Below, piece after piece: positions 1-7,424 of a stretch of DNA of 19,742 bases. Numbering within the stretch: position 1 is the first letter of the stretch; every line of letters begins with the position of its first letter. A program made the translations under genes and the position numbers. The notes under the pieces were generated by a model. It saw nothing but the letters and a program-made list of their open reading frames with translations. It ran no database searches and was not told the DNA's origin. The stretch comes from CAZAQS01 sp964486825 (GTDB lineage Bacteria > Chloroflexota > Anaerolineae > Anaerolineales > UBA4823): assembly GCA_964486825.1 (NCBI GenBank), contig CAZAQS010000073.1, positions 1 through 19,742 on the forward strand, in the 5' to 3' direction.

Positions 1-1
1 G

Positions 2-202
2 ACGTACAACCAGTTGGATGGATCCACGGTAATGGAATTTATCCTGGAGGAAGAGCCGGTTTTGTCCACGGTCGTCAATGCCCTCACAGAGACCGGTAGC
101 CAGATCATCAACCTGCAAAAGCGTGAGCCAACCCTGGAAGATGTGTTCGTGGAGCTGGTGGGACGCAGTATGCACGAAGTGGAGCGGAGAGATGCAGAGT
201 AG
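2..202 (+). CDS. ABC transporter ATP-binding protein, C-terminal fragment (cut by window edge)
   Basis: The reading frame is open from the first bases of the window to the TAG at 200-202, so the gene starts outside. Only the last 66 residues are visible. They match the C-terminal tail of ABC-2 type exporter ATPases: a small regulatory segment ending in the characteristic EPTLEDVFVELVGRSM pattern, in which 'P(T/S)LEDVF' is the near-universal ending of the DrrA/CcmA-like group. Walker motifs are not in the window. The stop overlaps the start of the next gene, a permease, by 11 bases, so the two are translationally coupled and very likely form one exporter with the second permease behind. The exported substrate cannot be told from this fragment. 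Confidence 0.85.
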   Translation, partial: TYNQLDGSTVMEFILEEEPVLSTVVNALTETGSQIINLQKREPTLEDVFVELVGRSMHEVERRDAE

Positions 203-1043
203 TGGTCAGATATTGCGGCTCAAGAAGGACAGCGGCTGGCGGCTGTATCTCAAAACCGTCATAGCGCGGGCCTACCCGCGCGTGGTTGGCCAGCAGCGCG
301 AGAAATCGTGGCTGTTCTTCGAGATCTTCTTGCCGATGATGGCTGTTAGCGCCTACGTTTTCGTCTATAGAGCTATCGGCGCGCCGGAAGATTTCGTGGG
401 CTTCGTGGTTGTTGGCGGAGCGATGACCGCTTTCTGGATCAATATCCTTTGGAGCATGTCCAGCCAGCTATATTGGGAGAAAGAGCAGGGCAACCTGGCG
501 CTCTATATCATGGCGCCCAACTCCATGATGGCGGTCTTGCTAGGCATGGCCCTGGGAGGGCTGTTTGCTACCAGCCTGCGGGCGCTCGTGATCATTGTGT
601 TGGGTAGCTGGTTCTTCCAGGTGCAATATTCGATTGTCAGTTTCTCCCAGCTCTTCCTGGTGTTCATGCTGACCATGGTGGCCCTGTACGGGATGGGCAT
701 GATGGCAGCCTCCCTTTTCCTGTTGCTCAGCCGGGAAGCCTGGCATATCGCCAACCTGGCTCAGGAGCCCATTTACCTGGTCTCAGGTTTATACTTCCCC
801 ATCCGCAGTTTGAACTTCTACGTGGCAGCAGCGGCTTCCATCATCCCGCTTACCCTGGGACTGGATGCTATGCGCCAACTGGTCTTCGAAACGGGAGCGA
901 CCTTCGGCTTCCTATCCGTACCGGTAGAGATCGGGATCCTGTTCACGCTCAGCGTGGTCTTCTTATGGGCAGCGGGCGTGCTCCTTGGACATTTGGAAAA
1001 GCTGGCTATCCGTGAAGGTCGTCTGACAGAGAATAGGAGGTAG
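192..1043 (+). CDS. ABC-2 type transporter permease (first of two)
   Basis: This is a 283-residue integral membrane protein. I chose ATG 192 because it follows a purine-rich GGAGCGGAGAG and overlaps the ATPase stop; the open frame extends further upstream, but only antiparallel to conserved ATPase coding sequence. After a basic cytoplasmic N terminus of about 45 residues there are roughly six hydrophobic segments. The short GLYFPIRSLN stretch before the last pair of helices is the typical 'SGxxFP' loop of ABC-2 (DrrB/NodJ-like) permeases. It lies in one operon with the upstream ATPase and the downstream permease (8-base gap). Two different membrane subunits with one ATPase suggest a heterodimeric exporter. 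Substrate unknown. Confidence 0.85.
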   Translation: MQSSGQILRLKKDSGWRLYLKTVIARAYPRVVGQQREKSWLFFEIFLPMMAVSAYVFVYRAIGAPEDFVGFVVVGGAMTAFWINILWSMSSQLYWEKEQGNLALYIMAPNSMMAVLLGMALGGLFATSLRALVIIVLGSWFFQVQYSIVSFSQLFLVFMLTMVALYGMGMMAASLFLLLSREAWHIANLAQEPIYLVSGLYFPIRSLNFYVAAAASIIPLTLGLDAMRQLVFETGATFGFLSVPVEIGILFTLSVVFLWAAGVLLGHLEKLAIREGRLTENRR

Positions 1044-1051
1044 GGACAGGT

Positions 1052-1954
1052 ATGTCAAAATTCGAGGGCGCCCAACCCGCCCCCGGCGCTGAGAGGGCGG
1101 CTTACAAGCAATCCCATCTAAACTCCTTCCGCATGGCGGCCTGGCTGGGATGGCAAATCGAGTCGAACTGGACAGATCCCTTCCTGTTTGCGGTATATTC
1201 GCTGGTCAAGCCATTGGCCGGGGCTGCCATCCTGGTGGTGATGTATTCCATCATTACCGATGGAGCTTTCGAGGCGGCTATCTTCCCGTATATCTACCTG
1301 GGGAATGCCTTCTACATCTATGTTGGGCAGTTAATGAACGGGGTGTCATGGGCGGTGATCGACGACCGGGAACACTATAAAACCTTGAAGTACATTTACG
1401 TAGCTCCGGTAAACTTTCCCATTTACCTGATCGGCCGCAGCGTGGCGCGCTTCCTGGTCGCCACTATATCCGTGATCGTGACCATTCTGGTCGGGGTGCT
1501 ATTCCTGCAAGTGGAGATCATCCCGGCCGCGGTGAATTGGCCTCTATTCGCAGCGGGGCTCGTCGTAGGGGTGATCATGCTATCGATGATGGGCTTGATC
1601 TTGGGAGGCGTGATGCTCTTGCTGGTGCACCACTCCTGGGAGCTGGGTCAGGCAGTGGCGGGGGCGCTGTACTTGTTCAGCGGGGCGATCTTCCCCCTGG
1701 AGGTGCTGCCGGCCTTCCTGAGGCCGATCGGCTATGCCAATCCGATTACCTACTGGCTGGAGCTACTGCGCCGCGCGCTGGTGGGCGAGGTCGCCCAGGC
1801 TTTTCCCACCCTTCAACATCTGAACAACCTCGATCTGATGTTGATCTTGGTAGGCCTGACCGTACTCTTCTCGCTCCTTTCGATCCTCATCTTCCGCTGG
1901 TGCGAGCACCGGGCCCGAGAGCAAGGTAAGATCGACATCGTGACCAACTATTAA
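1052..1954 (+). CDS. ABC-2 type transporter permease (second of two)
   Basis: A 300-residue membrane protein starting at ATG 1052, preceded by AGGAGG at about 1035-1040. It has a polar N terminus of about 45 residues and about six membrane segments. It carries the SGAIFPLEVLP loop, the ABC-2 permease signature before the last helices, followed by NPITYWLELLRRAL, which resembles the 'NPxTYxxExxR' motif of the family. It is a paralogue-like partner of the preceding permease, and both belong to the partial ATPase at the window start. The operon may continue into the Ogt-like gene five bases downstream, although that gene is functionally unrelated. Confidence 0.88.
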   Translation: MSKFEGAQPAPGAERAAYKQSHLNSFRMAAWLGWQIESNWTDPFLFAVYSLVKPLAGAAILVVMYSIITDGAFEAAIFPYIYLGNAFYIYVGQLMNGVSWAVIDDREHYKTLKYIYVAPVNFPIYLIGRSVARFLVATISVIVTILVGVLFLQVEIIPAAVNWPLFAAGLVVGVIMLSMMGLILGGVMLLLVHHSWELGQAVAGALYLFSGAIFPLEVLPAFLRPIGYANPITYWLELLRRALVGEVAQAFPTLQHLNNLDLMLILVGLTVLFSLLSILIFRWCEHRAREQGKIDIVTNY

Positions 1955-1959
1955 ACATA

Positions 1960-2478
1960 ATGACATATGATAACGTCTCGATATCAAAGCTGCCGGAATC
2001 CCCACTGGGACCGGTATGGGTAGCCGTCACACCTGAAGGCCTGGTTGTGCTGGAAATTCAGGCAACAATGGATAAATTCGTTGAAGGCTTGAAAAAGCGA
2101 GGCTTTAAGGATATCCATCCTGAATCGGAAATGGCAGTGCAGGCTGCCAGCCAGGTAGGGGAGTACCTGGCTGGCAAGCGCCAATCCTTCGATTTCCCGA
2201 TCGACTGGCAGGTCTTGAAATCTTTTCAAAGGCAGGTTCTGCAAGCGACGTTCGCCATCCCCTACGGAAAGACCGCCACTTACGCTCAGATCGCTATCCA
2301 GGTCGGAAAGCCGCGCGCCGCTCGGGCGGTAGGGCGAGCGGAGGCGACCAATCCCATGCCTTTGGTGATCCCCTGTCACAGGGTGTTGGGATCCGACGGT
2401 AAACTGCACGGCTATGGAGCCGCGCAAGGCCTGGTCACCAAGGCCTGGTTGCTGCGGCTGGAGACAGGGGAGCAATAA
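1960..2478 (+). CDS. ogt: Methylated-DNA--[protein]-cysteine S-methyltransferase (Ogt/MGMT family)
   Basis: A 172-residue protein that removes alkyl groups from O6-alkylguanine (and O4-alkylthymine) by suicidal transfer to a cysteine. The N-terminal half, up to about residue 85, is the variable ribonuclease-like domain. The C-terminal DNA-binding domain starts with FQRQVLQATFAIPYGKTATYAQIA. It contains the helix-turn-helix with the ARAVG arginine finger and the active site IPCHRV with acceptor Cys139. The GYGAAQGLVTKAWLL tail is also typical. The usual AN-x-x-NP sequence before the active site reads AEATNP here, with Glu replacing the common Asn; such variation occurs in the family. It starts five bases after the permease stop with no strong ribosome binding site, so coupling is likely. 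Confidence 0.92.
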   Translation: MTYDNVSISKLPESPLGPVWVAVTPEGLVVLEIQATMDKFVEGLKKRGFKDIHPESEMAVQAASQVGEYLAGKRQSFDFPIDWQVLKSFQRQVLQATFAIPYGKTATYAQIAIQVGKPRAARAVGRAEATNPMPLVIPCHRVLGSDGKLHGYGAAQGLVTKAWLLRLETGEQ

Positions 2479-2479
2479 A

Positions 2480-2951
2480 TCAACGCCGCTTGTACTGGAT
2501 CCAACAAGGGCGCACTGGGCGGCTGGTATTGGCCTTCGGGTCACGCTTGGAGTCAGGGTCGACCAGTTTCAGATGATAGCGATTTAAAAGCAAGCTGAAA
2601 ATGACCTGCATCTCGTGGTAAGCGAAATTCATACCCAGGCATTTATGGCGCCCACCCCCGAAGCCCGCCAGGCTGTAGGGATGCGCTCGGTCTCCTTCAA
2701 AGCCCACTCCAGACGCTGCATGCACCGGACCCTCTCCAGGTACACCTCGCGCGTCGACAAGGCGCGGTCAGAATTTTCGAAGAAGAACTGGTGGTTGTCC
2801 GGACCGATCAGCACGACAGCCCTGGTGCGGTCCAGGTTGACGCTAAATATGGGGCCGAGACTCTCGTAACCACGCTGGAACAGCCCATTTGGATCCCTGG
2901 CAAACCCCAAAAGGTTGCCGACCAGGGGCAGGCCTGGAGCAACGCAAGCGC
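2480..2951 (-). pseudogene. Cytochrome P450 remnant with two internal deletions and a frameshift
   Basis: Three P450 blocks are visible, read on the minus strand. Block 1 (about 2948-2740) is the N-terminal region, beginning APGLPLVGNLLGF (the Pro-rich hinge and first strand) and running to RALSTREVY. Block 2 (2739-2683) is the K helix, RLEWALKETER, with the invariant ExxR as ETER. Block 3 (about 2690-2480) is in another frame and starts RAHPYSLAG; it contains the haem loop FGGGRHKCLG (haem Cys codon 2641-2639) and runs to a normal-looking C terminus. About 155 codons remain of a usual 430-460. Helices B' to J and the region between K helix and haem loop are gone. There is no start codon in a good position: block 1 runs into the end of the upstream ABC permease. 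A functional P450 is excluded. Confidence 0.85.
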
Positions 2952-2956
2952 AAATC

Positions 2957-3766
2957 CTAAAACTCGTGGCGCTGGAACATTTTCAAAGCGACGACGATAA
3001 AAGCGATCGACCATACCAATGTAGCCAGGACGGGAACCAGGAATTCTTCCGGAAACTCCAGGTTCATGGCTGCCAGCCCGGCCACATCTGGCAGGAACCA
3101 TGGTGTGAACAGGGCTGGGCGGGGGATGAAATCTCGGATGAACGAGCCCCCCAGCAGGGAGGCAAGTGAGATAGCCAGCAAGAGCTCTCGCCGGCTGGCC
3201 AATACACCTAACATGAGGGTCAAGGTCAGGTAGAAGAAGGTGTGCAATGCGAGCAAGGCAACCCCTGCTAAAAAGGGCGCCAGTGGATAAGCAACGCCAG
3301 CATATAAGACCAGTAGAGCGTAAGCACCGGCACTGGGAACGGCAATCATTACAAACAGCATACCCAATGTATGCGCGACCAGCTTTGCCAGGATAAAGGC
3401 GCTGCGCGAGACAGGCTTGGACAGGACCCATTCGGCTGTGCCCAATTGTTTCTCCGTAATGACCTCATCCTGCATTAAAACCGTGATACCGAGCGCCAGG
3501 GCCACAGCTCCCACACCGAAGAAGCCCTGCAAGGCCCCCATGAGCGGATCACCCTCCAAGGCCGGCTGCCCTTCAGGGGAGGTCAGCCCGGGGATGACGA
3601 ACAAGACCAGGGCAACAAAACCAACCAGGATAACCAGCCAGATCAGGGACTGGAGCCACCAGCGGTTGGATGCCCACCATTTGCGATTCTCTCGATTGAG
3701 CAGATTGCCAAAACCCAGGCGCCAGCCGCGCGCTTCGATCCGCTCAAAGCCATTCTCGATTGTCAT
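2957..3766 (-). CDS. ABC-2 type transporter permease
   Basis: A 269-residue membrane protein. I chose ATG 3766 because it forms an ATGA overlap with the stop of the ATPase gene; the frame is open further upstream but only across the ATPase. After a basic, Trp-rich amphipathic N terminus there is a first membrane helix, an extracytoplasmic loop, and then about five more helices. The cytoplasmic loop EKQLGTAEWVLSKPVSR is diagnostic for the NosY/ABC2_membrane permease group, in which 'E...GT..W.LSxPVSR' precedes the second helix. Its partner is the ATPase immediately upstream. It is a different type of permease from those at 192-1954, so the window carries two separate exporters facing each other. 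Substrate not determinable. Confidence 0.88.
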   Translation of the reverse strand: MTIENGFERIEARGWRLGFGNLLNRENRKWWASNRWWLQSLIWLVILVGFVALVLFVIPGLTSPEGQPALEGDPLMGALQGFFGVGAVALALGITVLMQDEVITEKQLGTAEWVLSKPVSRSAFILAKLVAHTLGMLFVMIAVPSAGAYALLVLYAGVAYPLAPFLAGVALLALHTFFYLTLTLMLGVLASRRELLLAISLASLLGGSFIRDFIPRPALFTPWFLPDVAGLAAMNLEFPEEFLVPVLATLVWSIAFIVVALKMFQRHEF

Positions 3767-4719
3767 TTCTCGTTCTCCTGTACAAGGCGCATGAAGATCT
3801 CTTCCAATTCTAGTTTCTGGCGCCCATATTCGACGACCTGGATCCACTCATCCTGCATAACCAGGCGCAGCAAACGTGCCTGGGCGGCATCCGCGTCGCT
3901 CACAGCCACCGACCAGCGGGTATTGCCATCCTGCGTGGAAAGCTCCAGGTCCGAGACCCAGGGTTGGTTGGAAAGGCGCTTCTGAGCTTGGGTAGGATCC
4001 CCCTGGGTGAGGAGGGTATAAACAGCCCCCTGGTCGCCGGCCAGCAAGCCCTGAACTGTTCCCTGGGCCACCAGCTCACCCCGGTTCAGGATGACGACCC
4101 GGTCGCTGACACGCTGGACGTCGTCGAGGATATGCGTGGAATAAAAGATGGTCGCCCGCTCGCGTAGCTGCTCCATAATGCGTAAAACCGAATGGCGACC
4201 CATTGGATCGAGCGCAGCCGCGGGCTCATCGAGGATGAGCAGCTCGGGGTCGTTGATCTGGGCCTGGGCAATGCCAAGGCGCTGGCGCTCACCGCCCGAG
4301 AAGCCTCGCATGGGCCGGTCGGCTTTGTCGGTCAGCCCAACCAGGTCGAGCATCTCGGCAACACGCGCATCGATCCTGTCTTTCGGGCCCTTGAAAAAGA
4401 AGCGGGCCGTGAATCGCAAAGTCTCACGGGCGGTCATATCGTCGTAAAAGCGAGGGCTCTGGGCAAGGTATCCGACCCGGCGGCGGATCTCGAGGTTTTC
4501 GGCCAGGATATTCCGTCCAAAGATTTGCCCACCTCCAGAAGAAGGGCGGTTGAGACCCAAGAGCAGGCGGATAGTGGTGGTCTTGCCAGCGCCATTTGGG
4601 CCGAGAAAACCGGTGATGGAATTCTTCGGCACAGCCAGGTCGAGCGATTTCAGAGCCTGCACCTCACCAAAGGATTTGCTCAGCCCATGGGTTTGGATGA
4701 CTAACCCGTTCGAATCCAT
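3763..4719 (-). CDS. ABC transporter ATP-binding protein (ABC-2 exporter type)
   Basis: A 318-residue ATPase. From the ATG at 4719, Walker A GPNGAGKTT lies at about residue 40, the ABC signature FSGGERQRLG at about 140-149, Walker B LLILDEP at about 160-166, the D-loop right after it (ALDP), and the switch histidine in YSTHILDD. The C-terminal extension ends in LELEEIFMRLVQE, the usual tail of CcmA/NosF-like exporters. The ATG overlaps the stop of the preceding small gene (TGATG) and has AGGTGG seven bases upstream; a GTG three bases earlier (4722) is an alternative start. The gene forms an operon with the small membrane protein before it and the permease after it. Confidence 0.92.
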   Translation of the reverse strand: MDSNGLVIQTHGLSKSFGEVQALKSLDLAVPKNSITGFLGPNGAGKTTTIRLLLGLNRPSSGGGQIFGRNILAENLEIRRRVGYLAQSPRFYDDMTARETLRFTARFFFKGPKDRIDARVAEMLDLVGLTDKADRPMRGFSGGERQRLGIAQAQINDPELLILDEPAAALDPMGRHSVLRIMEQLRERATIFYSTHILDDVQRVSDRVVILNRGELVAQGTVQGLLAGDQGAVYTLLTQGDPTQAQKRLSNQPWVSDLELSTQDGNTRWSVAVSDADAAQARLLRLVMQDEWIQVVEYGRQKLELEEIFMRLVQENEK

Positions 4720-4916
4720 CACTCGTCCACCTTTTTGCTTTGAGAGTCGGCGATTGCGCCAATGAGCACACCAACTGCCGCGCCGATCACCAGTCCATAA
4801 GCCAATTGATCGAGCAAGAGCGAGCCAAAGATCAATCCAAACGCGGCGCCAAATGCCATCCCCGTGCCCGTATTTAGAAATGCTCGAGATGATTTGCGAT
4901 TATGGTTGTTACTCAT
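4719..4916 (-). CDS. Small glycine-rich two-helix membrane protein
   Basis: A 65-residue protein of unknown function. ATG 4916 was chosen because AGGAGG (4926-4921) is four bases upstream; the ATG directly before it at 4919 is too close to that site. The N terminus is short and polar (SNNHNRKSSR). Two hydrophobic stretches follow, about residues 14-32 and 35-55, both rich in Gly and Ala with small-residue spacing (GTGMAFGAAFG, GLVIGAAVGVLIGAIA). This resembles glycine-zipper membrane proteins. The C terminus is charged and ends KKVDE. It is the first gene of the operon with the ABC ATPase and permease and overlaps the ATPase start, so it is co-translated. It could be an accessory subunit, but nothing in the sequence proves that. 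Confidence 0.75.
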   Translation of the reverse strand: MSNNHNRKSSRAFLNTGTGMAFGAAFGLIFGSLLLDQLAYGLVIGAAVGVLIGAIADSQSKKVDE

Positions 4917-5114
4917 CATTCCTCCTAACGGTCTTACTGAGGCTAAACATCCCAGAATGGACAATTTTCACCCCAAGGATACCTTCAAACAACTTATCTT
5001 ACACCCCACCGATGGGGAGTTTCGGGACTGGTCAGGCGGTCAGGCTTCGACCTGGTCAGGTGGGTAACGAGGTTCCCTGGAACAGCGCGCCTGTGGTAGG
5101 AGCGGCTTTTCGGG

Positions 5115-5120
5115 TAGAAT
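5115..5120 (+). promoter_or_regulatory. Possible -10 element upstream of the nitrilase gene
   Basis: TAGAAT in the context GGGTAGAAT, 54 bases before the nitrilase ATG. No clear -35 hexamer at the right distance. The same GGTAGAAT string precedes the thiolase gene. The divergent spacer 4917-5174 otherwise shows only a small palindrome at 5001-5020 (CCCC/GGGG with flanking pairs). Confidence 0.25.
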
Positions 5121-5174
5121 CACCAGGAAAACCAGTATACCAAACCTGAATCGCACAAATACCAGGAGCACAGC

Positions 5175-6104
5175 ATGCCAAAAGCCTTCCCTAAAGTCCA
5201 AGTGGCGGTCGTGCAGGCCGCCCCAGTCCTGTTCGATCGAGAAGCCAGCCTCGAGAAGGCCTGCCGGCTGGTAGCCGAGGTGGGCGCACAAGGCGCAAAG
5301 ATCATCTTGTTTCCGGAGGCCTTCATCCCGGCTTACCCGCGCGGCTTGAGCTTTGGGACGCTGGTCGGGAGTCGCCAGCCGAGCGGCCGGCGAACCTGGG
5401 AACGCTACTGGGCCAATTCGGTGGAAGTGCCGGGGCCGGTCACTCAAGCGCTGGGTGAGGCGGCGCGCAGCGTCCAGGCCTACCTGGCAATGGGGGTGAT
5501 CGAACGAGACACGGACACGAGCGGTGGCACACTCTACTGCACGCTGCTGTACTTCGGACCTGACGGATCGTTGTTAGGAAAGCATCGCAAACTTAAACCG
5601 ACCGCTGCAGAGCGACTGATCTGGGGAGAGGGCGATGGGAGCACCCTGACGGCTGTGCGCACTGAGTTCGGAGTGCTGGGTGGCCTGATCTGCTGGGAGA
5701 ACTATATGCCGCTGGCCCGCATGGCCATGTATGGCAAGGGTGTGGAGCTGTACCTGGCGCCGACAGCAGATGCACGCGAGGCCTGGCAGGCAACGATGCG
5801 CCATATCGCGCTGGAGGGACGCTGTTTCGTTCTGGGATGCAACCAGTACGTAACCAAGGAGATGTACCCGAGTGACCTGGAGGGGATCGAGGAGCTACAG
5901 GGCCAGCCGGAGGTGATGTGCCGGGGAGGCAGCGTGATCGTATCGCCTCTGGGGGAGGTCCTGGCTGGACCGCTATTTGGTGAGGAGGGCATCCTGTACG
6001 CTGAGCTGGACATGGCTGAGGTTGTTAGAGGTAAATTCGATTTTGATGTGGTAGGCCATTACGCCCGTCAGGACGTCTTCAAGCTGGTGGTCAATGAGGG
6101 GTAG
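5175..6104 (+). CDS. Nitrilase (carbon-nitrogen hydrolase family)
   Basis: A 309-residue protein starting at ATG 5175 with AGGAG upstream. It is a nitrilase-branch member of the C-N hydrolase superfamily, converting organic nitriles to carboxylates and ammonia. The catalytic triad is visible: Glu48 in FPEAFIPAYPRG, Lys139 in HRKLKPT, and Cys173 in GLICWENYMPL. The sequence FIPAYPRGLSFG followed by VGSR..GR..W..Y is typical of true aliphatic or arylacetonitrilases rather than amidases or cyanide dihydratases. Length fits (usually 300-360), with a short C-terminal tail, so formation of long spiral filaments is less certain. It appears monocistronic, followed 75 bases later by the thiolase under its own ribosome binding site. 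Substrate cannot be assigned from sequence. Confidence 0.92.
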   Translation: MPKAFPKVQVAVVQAAPVLFDREASLEKACRLVAEVGAQGAKIILFPEAFIPAYPRGLSFGTLVGSRQPSGRRTWERYWANSVEVPGPVTQALGEAARSVQAYLAMGVIERDTDTSGGTLYCTLLYFGPDGSLLGKHRKLKPTAAERLIWGEGDGSTLTAVRTEFGVLGGLICWENYMPLARMAMYGKGVELYLAPTADAREAWQATMRHIALEGRCFVLGCNQYVTKEMYPSDLEGIEELQGQPEVMCRGGSVIVSPLGEVLAGPLFGEEGILYAELDMAEVVRGKFDFDVVGHYARQDVFKLVVNEG

Positions 6105-6137
6105 GGGGTGCTTCTTTTTTGGATCCCCCTCGGATGG

Positions 6138-6143
6138 TAGAAT
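6138..6143 (+). promoter_or_regulatory. Possible -10 element upstream of the thiolase gene
   Basis: TAGAAT in the context GGTAGAAT, 36 bases before the ATG. A T-rich stretch (6114-6120) lies about 17 bases upstream but is not a good -35 hexamer. Support is mainly the repetition of the string before the nitrilase gene. Confidence 0.25.
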
Positions 6144-6179
6144 TAATCCAGGATTATCTCAGAGTTACGGGAGGCAACG

Positions 6180-7424
6180 ATGCCCGAAGCCGTTATTATC
6201 GATGCAGTACGCACCCCAATCGGGGCATTAGGGGGCGTGCTGTCCCCTGTTCGTCCTGACGACCTGGCCGCGCACGTATTAAAGGCCATCATCCAACGGA
6301 CCGGGATCGACCCGGCCATCGTGGAGGAGGTGTACCTGGGTTGCGCTAACCAGGCCGGGGAGGACAACCGCAACGTAGCGCGCATGGCAACACTGCTGGC
6401 GGGGTTCCCGGTGCACGTGCCGGCTGTGACCTTCAACCGGCTGTGCGCCTCCGGGTTGAATGCCATCAACCAGGCCGCACGCGCCATCCGGGTCGGTGAG
6501 GGTGAGGTATATATTGCCGGGGGTGTGGAGAGCATGAGCCGGGCGCCGTACTCGGTCCCGAAGGCCGAGCAGGCCTTCTCCTTCGGCAACCTGACCGCCT
6601 GGGACACGGCCCTGGGCTGGCGCTACCCTAACCCAAAGATGGTAGAAATGTACGGGACCGAGTCGATGGGAGAAACGGCTGAGAACCTGGCCGAGCTGTA
6701 CCCGGAATTTACCCGCCAGCGACAGGACGCCTTTGCAATGGAAAGCCACCTCCGGGCCATCGCAGCAATCGATACGGGCCGTTTCGCGGAGGAAATCGAG
6801 CCGGTGACCATTCCCCAGCGCAAGGGTGATCCAAAAGTGGTGAAGACCGACGAGCGACCCCGGAGAGACACGAATATGGAATCGCTGGGGCGCTTGAAAC
6901 CGGCCTTCCGCACGGGCGGCAGCGTGACGGCAGGCAACTCGTCAGGGCTTAACGACGGAGCGGCTGCGGTGCTGTTGATGAGCGACCGCAGGGCAGAGCA
7001 ATTGGGCTTGAAGCCCTTAGCACGTATCGTCTCATCGGCCGCTGCGGGCGTAGAGCCACGCATAATGGGAATTGGGCCGGTGCCGGCGACCCGCAAGGCG
7101 TTAGAGCGCGCCGGCCTGGCAATCGAGGATATCAGCCTGGTCGAGCTGAACGAGGCCTTCGCCGTGCAGTCACTGGCAGTGATGAAGGAGCTGGGTTTGC
7201 GCCACGAGATCACAAACGTGAATGGGGGCGCCATTGCGCTCGGGCACCCGCTGGGTTGCTCAGGCGCTCGTATCCTAACCACGTTGCTGTATGAGATGCG
7301 CCGGCGCGCCGGTGAGCATAAGGCAGCTTTTCAAGATCGCCCCTTCTATGGCCTGGCTACCCTGTGCGTGGGAGTCGGACAGGGCGAAGCAACCATTATC
7401 GAGTGGCTGGAATCTAAAGCCTGA
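6180..7424 (+). CDS. Acetyl-CoA acyltransferase / beta-ketoadipyl-CoA-type thiolase
   Basis: A 414-residue thiolase starting at ATG 6180 with GGGAGG seven bases upstream. Thiolases cleave 3-ketoacyl-CoA with CoA, or condense two acyl-CoA molecules in the reverse direction. The nucleophile is Cys89 in NRLCASGL. The histidine of the GHP motif is His356 (ALGHPLGCSGAR) and the second cysteine is Cys396 in LCVGVGQG. The segment YLGCANQAGEDNRNVARMA is the hallmark of the PcaF/PaaJ-like group, which suggests degradation of aromatic or dicarboxylic acids, but Anaerolineae-type thiolases of this kind are also used in general fatty acid beta-oxidation. No other beta-oxidation gene is adjacent. Its stop directly abuts the stop of the convergent LOG gene with no spacer. 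Confidence 0.92.
   Translation: MPEAVIIDAVRTPIGALGGVLSPVRPDDLAAHVLKAIIQRTGIDPAIVEEVYLGCANQAGEDNRNVARMATLLAGFPVHVPAVTFNRLCASGLNAINQAARAIRVGEGEVYIAGGVESMSRAPYSVPKAEQAFSFGNLTAWDTALGWRYPNPKMVEMYGTESMGETAENLAELYPEFTRQRQDAFAMESHLRAIAAIDTGRFAEEIEPVTIPQRKGDPKVVKTDERPRRDTNMESLGRLKPAFRTGGSVTAGNSSGLNDGAAAVLLMSDRRAEQLGLKPLARIVSSAAAGVEPRIMGIGPVPATRKALERAGLAIEDISLVELNEAFAVQSLAVMKELGLRHEITNVNGGAIALGHPLGCSGARILTTLLYEMRRRAGEHKAAFQDRPFYGLATLCVGVGQGEATIIEWLESKA

Noticed and set aside
2808..3431. Long minus-strand frame of 207 codons overlapping the ABC permease and P450 remnant
   Set aside because: It lies in another frame of the permease gene, its composition is Cys/Arg/Pro-rich, and it matches no family. It is a shadow of the real gene.
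5001..5020. Palindrome with CCCC/GGGG arms in the divergent spacer upstream of the ABC operon and nitrilase
   Set aside because: Only six pairs with a mismatch and no T tract; both genes point away from it, so a terminator makes no sense and operator function is not supported.
6103..6129. AGGGGG ... CCCCCT inverted repeat after the nitrilase as a terminator
   Set aside because: The T run lies in the loop rather than after the stem, so it does not fit a Rho-independent terminator.
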